DNA of 64,000 nt. Source: Ectocarpus siliculosus. Its lineage: Eukaryota; Sar; Phaeophyceae; Ectocarpales; Ectocarpaceae. This document shows positions 10,893-21,663 of the stretch, piece after piece. The stretch covers positions 367,765 through 431,764 of the forward strand of contig FN649749.1 of NCBI GenBank assembly GCA_000310025.1, read 5' to 3'. A program made the translations under genes and the position numbers. Position 1 is the first letter of the stretch, and every line of letters begins with the position of its first letter. The notes below the pieces were generated by a model. The model did not search any database and was not told the DNA's origin. It worked only from the letters and a program-made list of their open reading frames with translations.

Positions 10893-13800
10893 AGTGGCTG
10901 ACATGATGTGATGCGGCATATGATATCATACACGCATGTGATGTCATGTGACCCGATGGCATTTGCGTGTAGATGCATTGCTCCCTCAACAAGAACAACC
11001 TGAGCGTCCTCATGCAAGCCAGGACGGGAAGCAGGCACGAGTGAAGCTTGGTTGCTGCAGGTTACGGCGTAATGAACAGTTTGCGAAGAGCTCAATGATA
11101 TGTCAGGGCTTAGGTACAGTAGGCCTTCGCTGTCAGACGGGAGGGCGCAAAGGTAGTGTGTCCATAAGCATGCAGCAGGGGAAAGGCATTTGTCGTGTTT
11201 GCGCAATGGTGTAGCGTAGCCTGAAATGCTGAGATTCTCCTGGATTGGGCTTGCTTGGACTACAGCGGGATTTGTAGGATGGGGTGGGTAGGCCAAGCAT
11301 CAGGTATACTCTACATGACTCGACACCCGATAAGCGCGTAAGATACATACCATACCGTATAGGGCGTTTGGCCACCAGGGTCGTCAGTGCTGGGTTCACG
11401 ATTTCCAACCCCAGCTTCGGCCAAAAAAAAAAATGCCGGTCCATCCATAAGCGAAAATACGTTCCGAGAAAACGTGTGGAGTCTCTCTGGTTCCCTCCGT
11501 GACTTGTCTTTGTAGTGCGATACTTACGTTATTTGTTCCAGTGCACGCGAGCGCTTTGGTCAGTCAGCCCTAAACCAACTCCACACCTGACTAAAAGGGT
11601 GGGTTTTCACGCGTAGGACTTGGCGTTTTACAGGCAAACATCGCTGGGATAAAACTTCGCTCGCGTAGGCTGTGTTTTCTTCGCGCTTCGTTTGAGTGTT
11701 GGCGATTACATAAATACGTACGTGCGCAGTTCGATTGGGTAATTCGACTGTACTCGGTTGATGTGGTGATGGTAGCGGACTTCCTGAACGAGGGTTGTTT
11801 CATCTTGGTCCCGTTTGTGTTGAGTGGCAGTTCTAGTTACGAGGTCCGCGCGTGCGCGTGGCAATGTTTTGTGCTCCTTGGGTGTTGATGAACGGGATAT
11901 AGGTGTGGTGCCCATGTGTGCACGGAGCGCACGTTGATCAATTACGGATATATATGTACACATGAAAAAAGGCAGTCAAAAAGAGGCAGGGCGGTGTTGG
12001 GAGTGTCTCGCGCAAGGACCTTACTGACCCGGTCTGTCCTGATCGCTTTTCATCTCTCGACCATCTGGTCCCTTGACCCCTGAGTACCAACCGGATGTGT
12101 GACTGACCCGGTCTGTCCTGATCGCTTTTCATCTCTCGACCATCTGGTCCCTTGACCCCTGAGTACCAACCGGATGTGTGACTGACCCGGTCTGTCCTGA
12201 TCGCTTTTCATCTCTCGACCATCTGGTCCCTTGACCCCTGAGTACCAACCGGATGTGCCAAAATCCGTGGTCGTTCTCCTGTTCGCCTTCATTTGTTGTG
12301 TCGACCGCTTCCTTTTCAAGGCCTGGTCCCCTCTAGGGCGCGAAACACTATCTATTCTACGCACATGACGGCGCACCTCGGCGCCAAGTGTTGCTATGCC
12401 GTAGCATCGTAACAATGTACGGCTGGCATTCGCTTGGTCTACATGATGAGACGAACATACACTATTCTCCCACCATCGAGTAGCGGAGCTAGTGCTGGCT
12501 GCCCAGGCGTAAGAATGAATACAATGCTTTCTACGGGAGCGTTGTCTAGGGGGGTGCATGCGGGCCGACTCCACGGTTTGGGCAGTCAGTGAATGCCACG
12601 AGGGGGGTCGCTGTCCTTGAGATAACTGACCGCTGACAGCCACAAGTGTAACGTGTGAGGTCCAGGTGTCTGCGGCACAGGTAAGTATCACTTGTTGTTT
12701 TTCTTTTCTCGAGCACTCACTCTTCTTCTCGCGAACTCACTCTTTTCTCTAGATCTAGAGCGGTGATTGTCTCGCAGTACACGTCGGAAGACACTCAAAG
12801 TGAATTTGCTACATACGTAATGGAGACTACCTAGAGAGTCATTTTCAGCAGGGTCGAAGACGCGTCCGTCAGGATTTCAACAGATGGATCCCACTCATCC
12901 ATACTCCCCCCCTACGATCCAGTTCACAAGTCCACACATTGATCACCAATACCCCCTTTCGGCGGCTTTCACCTCTCCTCAACTTGCTCCTAGCTTCAGC
13001 TACATCATATGCATGTAGTCTAGTCTATGTTAAGGAGGTACAGACAACATGACCGCTTGTAGTTGATGCTCCGAGTGTTCAAGCGACGCAAAATACATGG
13101 AGCAGTTGTTTCCTCCCACCCATTGCCCCATCGTCTACATGATGAGTGCCAAAACCGATGTCTCGTACAAAGAGGCGTCAACCCTGCACGTTGTTCGGAT
13201 AACACAGGCTGTACATGAGACTGAAGTATACCGACATTCATCCGCCATCCAGCCGAAAGGTGGCGAGCGTTGCTGCGGGCTAGGACACGTTCCAAAACGT
13301 ACATATAAACGCAATACAAACATACCTCGACATATCCTCATACCGTCCTATCCCCTCCCGAGACCCGCCTGTCGAAGGAGTCCGCGATCTAGAAAACGTG
13401 TCGGTCGTGTTGTTCACCCCGATAAACCACTAAAGACTGACCTGTCTCTTCTTTCACTACGGCGGCACCAAAAGAATCATACAGGCACTGAACGAGAAAA
13501 GGCTAACAAGAAGACTGCTTGCAGTTCAAAGTAGTAGTCTACCTCTGTAATGGCTACTCTTGGTGATCCATAGCGCACACAGCTTTCGGCTTCCTATTTC
13601 CCTTGTACCCTTTGGGGCGTCGCTGGGCATGTCCTTGTTCTTATTACCTTGTCGGCCAAACAATCGCGACATCTAGGTTGCGAATAATCTTCGCAACATA
13701 TTTCCCTCCTCTACTGGCCTCTGTACAAAAACTATGTAGAACACAGCCAAGGGCAACACCAACGATAGTCAACAGAGAAATATCAGACAAAAGAACAAGA

Positions 13801-14090
13801 CCCGGCACCAGGATCTCCAATTCAAACGCGATAATTTATGAAACCGCAGCGAGATCGTCCTTTCTTGTTATCATCATCCTGTGACACCCTCCAAGCACCC
13901 ACCGCCGACCTTCGTTCCTGAGCGCTGGCCGGTCTTCCACAACCTCCTCCTGATGCTGCCACACAGACAGCTGTCATAAACTTTTGGCGTATATATATGC
14001 AGAATGATGGTTGAAACCATTACTTGCGCCGAGCGCAGATCATTTATGACCGTTTCTCTTTCAAGCGGGTCCGCACGGCCCCCCGCTCAC
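10893..14090. other. Gene-poor intergenic region
   Basis: Downstream of the M1PDH stop codon I find no supported gene. The open frames here are short and overlap on both strands. The largest one on the minus strand (12050-12691) is generated by the 79-bp tandem repeat. The M1PDH 3' UTR must occupy the first part. No poly(A) signal is clear enough to call. Confidence 0.5.
12024..12257. repeat. 79-bp tandem triplication
   Basis: Three head-to-tail copies start at 12024, 12103 and 12182 with CTGACCCGGTCTGTCCTGAT. The period is exactly 79 bp and the copies are almost or completely identical, so the expansion is recent or is kept homogeneous. Because 79 is not a multiple of three, each copy shifts frame. 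This argues against a coding role, although open frames happen to run through it. Confidence 0.95.
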
Positions 14091-14395
14091 ACAAGATAGC
14101 AGATCCGCTACAACCACGTCCACATCGGTCTGCTCCTGGTCGTCACCGTACTGATCCCAGAGTACGAAGTTGCAGTCGTCGTCAACGTCCACAAGCACGT
14201 GTTCGTGCTGAAGAATGGTGACATTGAACGGGTACTCAAACGTTGCTGGTACCCCCAGGCTCAGCCCGTCGGTTGTGGTCACAGTCTCAATGTAGCGCAC
14301 AGAGGCCCTGTTCGGGGAAGGGTTGTTGGTGAACTTCATGTCGAAAGAAAGATCGACGACCGCGAAAGCGCCGGCCCAATAATCAGGTTCGGAAA
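14091..14395 (-). CDS. Orphan exon of an unrecognised protein
   Basis: The minus strand holds a 305-base exon bounded by a good acceptor (CTAATTACCAG before 14395) and a good donor (GTGAGC after 14091). It encodes 101 residues with two leading bases, ending in phase 0. The peptide is acidic and well-formed, with segments such as FDMKFTNNPSPNRASVRY, YPFNVTILQHEHVLVDVDDD and CNFVLWDQYGDDQEQ. I do not recognise the family. I could not place flanking exons on either side, so this may be one exon of a larger gene or a remnant of one. It lies about 1.2 kb from the repeat element that begins at 15637. Confidence 0.5.
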
Positions 14396-15636
14396 CTGGT
14401 AATTAGTGGACGGGAAGGAGACAGAAACAAACAAAGCGGACAAACGAGGTTACGGGGTGAAGGGATATTCCACTAGACGAAAGGAGTGGCGGAAGAATAA
14501 GGCCTGGTTCCGGCCCAGGCATGTCAGACGTACTGGACGCCACGAGAGTTCCCACACTCTCATGTGTACTACTGTACGACGGCTTCAAACTCGTTGCCAG
14601 CAGCATGGACTTTACCAATGTGGTTACAATACTTCAGACCCCGAGGGGAGTATGTGCTATTGTAGACTAATCGTTTCGACTTTTTCTTTCGCTGTCTGTC
14701 AGGCTCCAGGTCCGTTGCATTATTCGTGCGGCGTTATCGTCCGCCATCCGACGAATGGCGTCGTGCACATCGTCCATCGTTTTTTCTGTCCAATTCTCGC
14801 CAGACACTAACTACTGTCCAGGCCAGGGACCGTTCTCATCGACACATTGCTGGACAAACAAACGTCCTCTTCCCTGCCTCAAGACAACTCTAACAACGTT
14901 CAATGCAGTCTATTAGTATTAAAAAAATGGTATATATTAGTGGGGGGGGGGGGCGCCAAAGTGTGTCAGCGGATCCACCCGGGTAGAACAGCGAAGAACA
15001 CCTTGCTTGGTCACAGGTATCCGTGTTACAGCAGTTTCGAAAACGCACACGTCTGTACTCCGGGCTTGCGCACGCTGGAGGAACACAACAAACAAACACG
15101 CCCGCCCGCGAGAAAGGTCTGAAACGCTTAGTAAAGCGGGTACAGTAGGCCATTCAAGTACTGTAGCAATCTAAAGAGGTGGGACGCCGTTGTGGCTCGA
15201 AGCGCGGCTGATTGATGGGTCGAGGTTATTAGCTGTCTGTCAGTCTGTCCCATTTGCCCTCTCTTCAACTCAGAACAACACCCGCCGCCTGTTTGTTGGA
15301 TCTCTCTTTTCTACACTGCTGCTGTCATCGACTACCGCATTTGTGCCGCTGTGCTGCTGCTGCTGGTGTTGTATTCTGCTGCTCGGGTCTTGGCTACCCA
15401 CATTGCATTGTTCACTTCCTCCCTGGCTCTCACCCTTTGTGAGGCACAGGAAAAACAAACGCTGTGGTACATACTGTGTAGCTAACAAGCATCCACGACC
15501 CGCAGTAGCACAGCTTGCATCAAGTCGGAACGTTGGACCGAAAATAGAACGACGTTATTTGTATGAACGTAGAACAATTAGTGACGACAAAATAGTTCTG
15601 CACCCAGGTCGCTGCGGACGTGAGATCGTCTACATA

Positions 15637-17483
15637 CAGTCGTGGGCCCGGTTTAGCGGTCCACAGTGTCACGGATTTTTATAACCGCTATTCAGGGCAT
15701 CGCCGCTAAACCACTTTAGCGGTCATTATCCGCTAAAAAACCAGGAGGCGTACTAGCGGTCATGAACCGCTAAATAAACCGGGAAAAAGCCCATTTTTGC
15801 CCTACAATAACAGCATGGAGAGCTGATATTGATGGGGCCATGCGTATCATTGCAGCAGTCATACGAAGGTGCAGATGAAGAAGTAACGAGTCAATGAAGG
15901 ACAACGCCGCAAGCACATTCATCAATGATGCATTTTAATTCGCCAAAGCACGAAGACTATTCTCCCTTCTGGGCTGTATGCCCCTTATCAGGACTGGAAA
16001 AAAATCGTTCGCGTCTCTAACGAAGTGAAGTAGGTGATGAGACAAACTTGTGACAACGCAATCATGGCAATCAACCACGTGCTTGAGCATCTCATTTCTG
16101 CCATGTGTCGCGTATCGATCACTCTTCACCCAAAGCAATCTCTCTGGTATCTGCCTTGCGCGCTGGAGGAGCGGCGTGCGCTGCGAGGAACGCCATTTTT
16201 GCCTTGCGAAATAGTGTGCTGCTTCGCTTACGCCACACGACTCCGCGCTCTCCACGCTGGCCAAAATCCGATGATACCTCCGAGCGTGGTGGCGGCGACA
16301 TCACCCCCCTGCCCTTCGCTCCGTTAAATTTTGCGGTGGTATCTATCCCTAGCTCTAGGTCGTCGTGTCGTCGTCGGAGGGGTTAGGCCCCCCTCCATGT
16401 ACATACCGGACAACTTTCAACAACCTCGTCATTCGCGCCCTTTTACGCAAAGCTTCGCGCGATCTCTTCCTGTGCGCACTATTTCTGCGTGCGCTACCGT
16501 CTGGTCAAGAAGCTTCAAAACCTCGAGATTCTAGCCCAAGTAGAGCCGCGCGTGGGGCTGTTGTCGTGTAGCTGCAGCGCGAGTTGTTTCTTTCCGCGCG
16601 CCTGGTGCTAGAAAGCCACCTTACACCTCTTGGCGCTTGGGCGGATTTGAGAAGTGAGGGGAACTCTACGCCTTCTTGGTTGCACGCCGGTTGCATCTCG
16701 TTCTCATCCGGAACCTCCACCTCCCCACACACATACCGTGTATGCGGCCACCACAGCAACCTTTACAATCATGCGTGCCGCTTGGACTCGTGCCGCATCT
16801 ATAAGCTTGCACAGCTCTCCATCCACGCACCGCATGGTGTGTGTCTTCAAAATTAGCATCGACCGCGCTAACCGGCTGACCAATGAAAAGACGTCGTCGT
16901 CAGTCTCAGCGTGGTTGAAAACACAGGGTTGAAAACACAAGGCACTTCTGTCTGTCATTAACTGGGACCTCGTGAGGGGGCGGCATGGGGCAGGTAAAAG
17001 CTTTCCCCGGAGTAAGGACAGACACGGTAGGTAGCAACAGAGGAAAACTGCCACCTTGCACTCGAGTTCGTTTTGGAGTGTTTTCACCATCATCATCCTT
17101 GCTTTCACCACCATCATTCTTCTCATCGTCGTTTCTTCAGCTATTTTTCGGCGATTCTTCTCTGGCCCTGAGTCGTTTGGTGTATGTGTGTGTGTCTCGC
17201 CGTGTCCTTTTCATTATGAGCATCGACCAGCTAACAGGCTGACCAAGTCGCTGTGCTGTGAGTATGTGCAAGCGAAGCGCGCACTACATGCAGGTCCCCG
17301 CAAAAATTGAACCGATAACCGCTATTGGTGGCTGCAAACATGTCCAATAACCGCTATTGAGGGCACGACCGGTTTAGCGGTTGTATGACCGCTAAACCGG
17401 GGTGCAGCCGTGTCACGAGATTTTATAACCGCTATTCAGGGCATCCCGCTAAACAGGGAACCGCTAAACCGGGCCCACGACTG
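15637..17483. mobile_element. Non-autonomous DNA transposon, or two MITE-like copies
   Basis: A 24-bp perfect terminal inverted repeat, CAGTCGTGGGCCCGGTTTAG plus CGGT, is at 15637-15660 and in inverted form at 17460-17483. Both ends are crowded with the word ACCGCTAAA and its complement. They also share about 45 bp in direct orientation, around TAACCGCTATTCAGGGCATC at about 15682 and 17427. The CAGTCGTGG start resembles hAT-type ends, but I see no convincing 8-bp target duplication. No transposase is encoded, so it would be non-autonomous. The other reading is two separate small foldback elements, about 15.64-15.80 kb and 17.30-17.48 kb, whose outer ends happen to face each other. Confidence 0.6.
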
Positions 17484-17930
17484 ACTGTATTTTTCCCCCG
17501 TCGTGGTGGGTGTACAGGGTACGTACGTGCATGCATGATGCGTGTTATGTATGTATGTACTGCGTGATAGTTTGGCTGCGTCTGCTTACTACGTGTATCC
17601 ATCTGTCCAAAACAAGAAACGCAGGGCTAGGGATGAACTGCCCAGTGATTGTAGGTAGCGAAAACAAAGAGGATAAATGTTGAAAGTACTCCTAAACGAA
17701 CTAGAGCACAAGGTAATAGCGTTTGGTAGACGCGTGCAGTTTTCTTCTGTTGTCACCGTTTCTTCTGTCTTTGATCCGAAGGACGGTTTATAGCCTCCCC
17801 TACGCTGCCCCCTCACGGGGGGTCCCAGTTCATGGCAGATAGAAGTGTTTTGTGTTTTCAACCGCACTAAGACTGGCGTATTTTCATTGGTCAGCCGGCT
17901 AGCGCGGTCGATGCTAATAATGAAAACACT
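16852..17930. repeat. Imperfect inverted repeat arms of a dispersed family
   Basis: The sequence at about 16852-17075, containing GCATCGACCGCGCTAACCGG, returns in inverted orientation at about 17690-17930, containing CCGGCTAGCGCGGTCGATGC. It carries along the neighbouring stretches around the GGACCTCGTGAGGGGGC and TTCTGTTG words. A third partial copy is at about 17160-17250. The right end of the element above sits between the arms, so the two repeat systems are nested or overlapping. Confidence 0.6.
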
Positions 17931-18312
17931 CACACGCGTGCTCCTGTCAGTGGATTCATTCGATCCGTCCCACCTTGCTTCACAAAAAATACATCCACAT
18001 CAATGTGGCCTCTACTTCTCTTCTCCGGAATGTGCGACACACACCATGATGCTACGGTCATGGCCCTACAACATACTGCTGTTTGCATGCTAGACGCGCG
18101 AATACAACGAACGCTTCTCTGCCCGCCTGTGGCGAGGGTGTGTGTGTGCGTTTCCTGGGCGACAATAATACGGCTCTGATGAATTTCAAGTCGTTTGGCG
18201 GCCTGGAATCCGCGGCGGCGGTGGGAGACGCAGTATCAGAAGAAACGGCAATAAATAAATAAATGCGGAACGAACAGTGCGTACTCTATAATCTATGTCT
18301 GCTTTTGCTTTT

Positions 18313-18385
18313 TGCATGTTCTTGCATCACCCCTTGCCACGGTGCTCTCTTTACCCCACTCCGGAGGGACGCCTGGTATTTATAA
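18313..18385. repeat. Short dispersed repeat, other copies at 57.06 and 61.4 kb
   Basis: The stretch with CATGTTCTTGCATCACCCCT, then GCCACGGTGCTCTC and CACTCCGGAGG, has a direct copy at about 57055-57110 and an inverted copy at about 61385-61455. No open frame is conserved between copies. It is probably part of a short interspersed or MITE-like family. Confidence 0.65.
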
Positions 18386-18820
18386 TTTATTTTTTTCGCA
18401 GTTCGCAGTTCGCAGTAGGTAGGCACACGAAATCGAGTTGCACAGCGACCTGACGAAATACTATTACTTACATGTTCGCGGCGGTGATAGGTATGTATGT
18501 AGCTGCCGCACGCACCACGGGGTCGCCACAACATCAAAACAACAAACACCAAGACCGATCGTGGGAGGAAATGGAAAATTGCACTCACTCATGACAAGCT
18601 GTGACGATAGCACGTGAAGGTTCAGTACACGCCGTCGTTGCTGCACCGTGTGCGCAAGTCAAAACGAACCCTAGGGCAGCATTTCCCGACGCATATACTG
18701 CTTGTTGTGTCGCCGGCAAAAAAAAAAGTAACGCCCAAATTTCGGTGTCCACTAGAAAAATGAACTAATGTCTGACACGACATCCTGTGAGTGAGTATGA
18801 ATAACATGATGTTGTCTTTT

Positions 18821-19095
18821 GGTGCAGCCCGTTTTTTTTTATCGTATTTTGCGACCTCTTCAAAGCACCCGCAGAGCAGCAGCTAGTTGCTGTTGCCCAT
18901 CGATCCACTACTACTTCTGTATGTGCACTCTGTTTGTTGCGGTTGTGGCAATTTTGCGCGTGGTGCAGCCCGTTTTTTTATCGTATTTTGCGACCTCTTC
19001 AAAGCACCCGCAGAGCAGCAGTTGTTGCTGTTGTTGCCCATCGATCCACTGCTGTAAGTACACTCTGTTTGTTGCGGTGGTGGCAGTTTTGCGCG
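18821..19095. repeat. Tandem duplication, period about 140 bp
   Basis: The stretch beginning GGTGCAGCCCG at 18821 is repeated starting at 18962, a period of 141 bases. The second copy is a few bases shorter in its T tract. Both contain CGACCTCTTCAAAGCACCCG and CTCTGTTTGTTGCGG. A minus-strand frame stays open through most of both copies and repeats a roughly 46-residue Asn- and Ser-rich peptide, but nothing else supports coding. Confidence 0.85.
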
Positions 19096-19195
19096 TCGCA
19101 ACATGAAGAAGTCAAAATCAATCCCGGCCACGGCGGTGTGTTGTGTCACACCGCCGTGCGTGGTGTTTTGTCTCTCGTCTCAAAAAAAGTGCTTC

Positions 19196-19543
19196 TTAGC
19201 TCCTTCGCCCACCTGGTATATCTCCCGTGAAGTTCTCGTTGTGGAAGCGTTGAAAGCCAGGGTCATAGCCAGCAGCAGCGCACACACTGTCCTTGTTCGT
19301 GACGCAGTCAAACAAGTTAAGGACGGCTCCAACTGGATCCGAGCACCCTCCGTGAGTGACCATGTCGTCGTCAAATGATGATGAATCCGACGAAGAGTGC
19401 TTTTTTCCGTTCCTGCCTCCGCCTCTGCTTCTTTTACCTCCTCTCAAAACGGAGTTGTTCCGGAACGCGCCGTCTTCCGCAGCAGCAGCAGCAGAGGTTA
19501 ACAGGAGAGAAGCTGCAGTGAGTATGGCAGAGGAGACTTTCAT
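19196..19543 (-). CDS. Small secreted protein, possibly first exon only
   Basis: Starting at the ATG at 19543 the minus strand encodes 115 residues. Residues 1-22 (MKVSSAILTAASLLLTSAAAAA) are a textbook signal peptide. A low-complexity basic and Ser-rich stretch (about 30-60) follows, then a compact region with CSDPVGAVLNLFDC and VCAAAGYDPGFQRFHNE. The second half is reminiscent of the start of an SnoaL/NTF2-like fold, as far as memory goes. I would not name a function. The frame runs on upstream to 19675, but the internal ATG directly before the signal peptide is the natural start. A GTGGGC donor near the end (about 19215) could join further exons that I cannot place. Confidence 0.5.
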   Translation of the reverse strand: MKVSSAILTAASLLLTSAAAAAEDGAFRNNSVLRGGKRSRGGGRNGKKHSSSDSSSFDDDMVTHGGCSDPVGAVLNLFDCVTNKDSVCAAAGYDPGFQRFHNENFTGDIPGGRRS

Positions 19544-20690
19544 GGTTCGTGTTGTATATGTAGCTCTGTGGATCAACTTGTGCTCGCGGTACGTTGGCGG
19601 CCGGTGTGTGCGAGCAAGTAGTGAGAATAATCTATCAAGAAATGAACCATGTGCCACAGCATCATCACTCTGCATGAAGAAAAAGGAGCTTTGCGTGGCC
19701 TCTTCGTCTCGGTTTTTCTGATCTTTGTTTGTGATTGCTTTCTTTTGTTTTGTAAGAAAAATACCCGCACACCTCCAATTAATTCATCTCCTGGAAAAAA
19801 TAGATTTTATCGGAAACGACCTCTGTAGTATCTATCTGTCTATCTATCTGTCTGTGTCGACTCCCTGGGCAGCATCACGATTCCCCGTGGGCATTTGGTA
19901 TTTGCTCGAGGAAAAATGGGAGGAAAATGTGGGGGAGTTTTGTTGGATCTTTCTTTGGATCTTTGACTATGGATGCACAGTAGTAACACCGCCGGTCATC
20001 TTGGAACAGAATCTTGTCAAAATTGAAATTTCAAATTTCAAATTTCAGCTCCAAACGTCCTGCCACTACCCTGTGCAGCTGTATGTAAACTTCGACACCA
20101 TTTTCCTACCGATCTTTGGAGAGTGTAATGAGATTCGACCCCTTCCTTCAGAATCAATCACCTTTCGTACACAAAGTTTGTGCTGTGTGGAACTCTCTTA
20201 TCCGACCACAGATAGATCCAGGTTGTTGTTGCGTCGTTGTTGTTCTCTTTCTTTGCTTAGACTAACGCTTTTTCTTCCAAGCCAACTCACACAAGATCCC
20301 AGCACACACGATCACCGGGCCCGGGTCGTCTGCACGCAAACTGAACAGAAGGAGGGTACATGCCTCGGCATAAAGCCCTGAACAGACGAAGGAGGGCACA
20401 TGCCTCGGCATAAAGCCCTCCTAATTAATAAAGCCTTAATCTAGCATGACGTCACGTCTGAGCATCCGACGGCCCCAAATAACCATCCATCCATGTGGTC
20501 AACCACGATCACATGTCCACCTCCAAAAACCATAGTAAGAGGCGACAAGGAACGCTCGTCGTTCGCATTTTGACGTGAGGCAGCCTCACGTTCATTCTGC
20601 TGCGCATATGCTTACGGCCAATACATACAATTGGGCCCATACAGCCAGTTGGTCTGCCGGTGTAGGTTGTGTTATATAGGTATTCGGACT
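19544..20690. other. No gene recognised
   Basis: Somewhat AT-richer sequence with a few simple repeats (CTATCTGT words near 19835) and a plus-strand open frame of 218 codons (19725-20381). The frame has no recognisable domain, has an odd hydrophobic and Phe-rich composition and shows no splice framework, so I do not call it. A 40-base stretch containing GAGGGTACATGCCTCGGCATAAAGCCC is duplicated at about 20350-20420. Confidence 0.5.
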
Positions 20691-20691
20691 G

Positions 20692-21232
20692 GTCTATAAG
20701 GCCCATGTTTATGGTTTCCAAATCTTTATCTTCCTTTCTTTGGACAAATGTTGACTTTTTCAATGACTTTTTCGACCTTTTTTTGGGCAGTCTGCCTCCC
20801 GAACGAATGCGAATCAGCTGTTCGACCTTTGAAAATAGTCACAGCTTTGGCTGAGATGTCTACAGATCGCCTATTTGTTTCGCCAGGGCCCACGTTTGAT
20901 TTTTTCAAGATGCACAATTTTCACGCAAGATTTTTCCAACACCAGCTTTTGGACAGATCTTGGCCCAAGATTTGCTCCGAGGTGGTCTTCAGGCCGAATC
21001 TTAATCTTGCACATCTTGAACAACTGCTGGAAAAAAATCAAACGTGGACCCTGGCAAAACAAATAGGCGGCCTGTATACATCTCAGGCAAAGCTGTGACT
21101 ATTCTCAAAGGTCGAACAGCTGATTCGCATTCATTCGGGAGGCAGACTGCCCAAAAGGTCGAAAAAGTCAGCATTTGCCCAAAGAAATGAAGATAAAGAT
21201 TTGGAAACCATAAACAAACATGGGTCTAAGCT
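20692..21232. mobile_element. Foldback (MITE-like) element with about 200-bp arms
   Basis: The left arm starts near CCCATGTTTATGGTTTCCAAATC (about 20700) and continues with TGGGCAGTCTGCCTCCCGAA and CAGCTGTTCGACCTTTGA. The right arm runs back through the same words in inverted order and ends in GATTTGGAAACC...CATGGG at about 21205-21228. Arms match well from about 20700-20915 against 21040-21228. The central 120-150 bases match less. The whole is about 540 bp and can form one long hairpin. Open frames on both strands across it are by-products of the symmetry. Confidence 0.8.
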
Positions 21233-21529
21233 ACTATAAATAGTAGATACCTCTGGGCCAAGGGAACACAAAAAAAAAAAATCCGGACCCAACCACAGAT
21301 GACCTGGATAGATTCGGGTGGTTGTCAAATGCAATGAATGATGGCTTTGGTTGGTTGTTCTTCTTCATTGTATGTCCACGGACGACGCATTCTGACAGCA
21401 CTTCAGTCAGCAGCTGCGTGCCCCGAGCTTGTACCATGCCTACCATGCATGGTGTTATTGTACAGACAGCACTTTTACGACCGCAAGGTACGCTGTATGT
21501 ACACACACTACACGTAGTAGTCGGGTGAT

Positions 21530-21663
21530 GTACATTATCCTTATTCGTGCCCATGGGTACCCATGGATACCCATGGGTATGGCACCCATGGGTACCCATG
21601 GGTGCCCATGGGTATACCCATTCGTGCCCATGGGTACCCATGGGCACGAATAACGATAGTGTA
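21530..21663. repeat. Dense CCCATGGGTACCC palindrome inside a longer inverted repeat
   Basis: A perfect 26-bp inverted repeat (21541-21566, TTATTCGTGCCCATGGGTAC and on; complement at 21628-21653) extends a further 8-10 bases on each side with a few mismatches. The space between is filled with at least eight more self-complementary CCATGG and GGTACC words. The segment can fold into a cruciform or be read as a short satellite with a unit of about 8-10 bp. Confidence 0.9.

Noticed and set aside
12050-12691. 213-codon minus-strand open frame
   Set aside because: Much of it is generated by the 79-bp tandem repeat, whose period is not a multiple of three, and the rest has no protein character.
19725-20381. 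218-codon plus-strand open frame
   Set aside because: Odd hydrophobic composition, no domain and no splice framework; it lies in AT-richer non-coding sequence.
20748-21098. Overlapping open frames on both strands with similar peptides
   Set aside because: They arise from the symmetry of the foldback element; both strands encode near-identical words because the arms are complementary.
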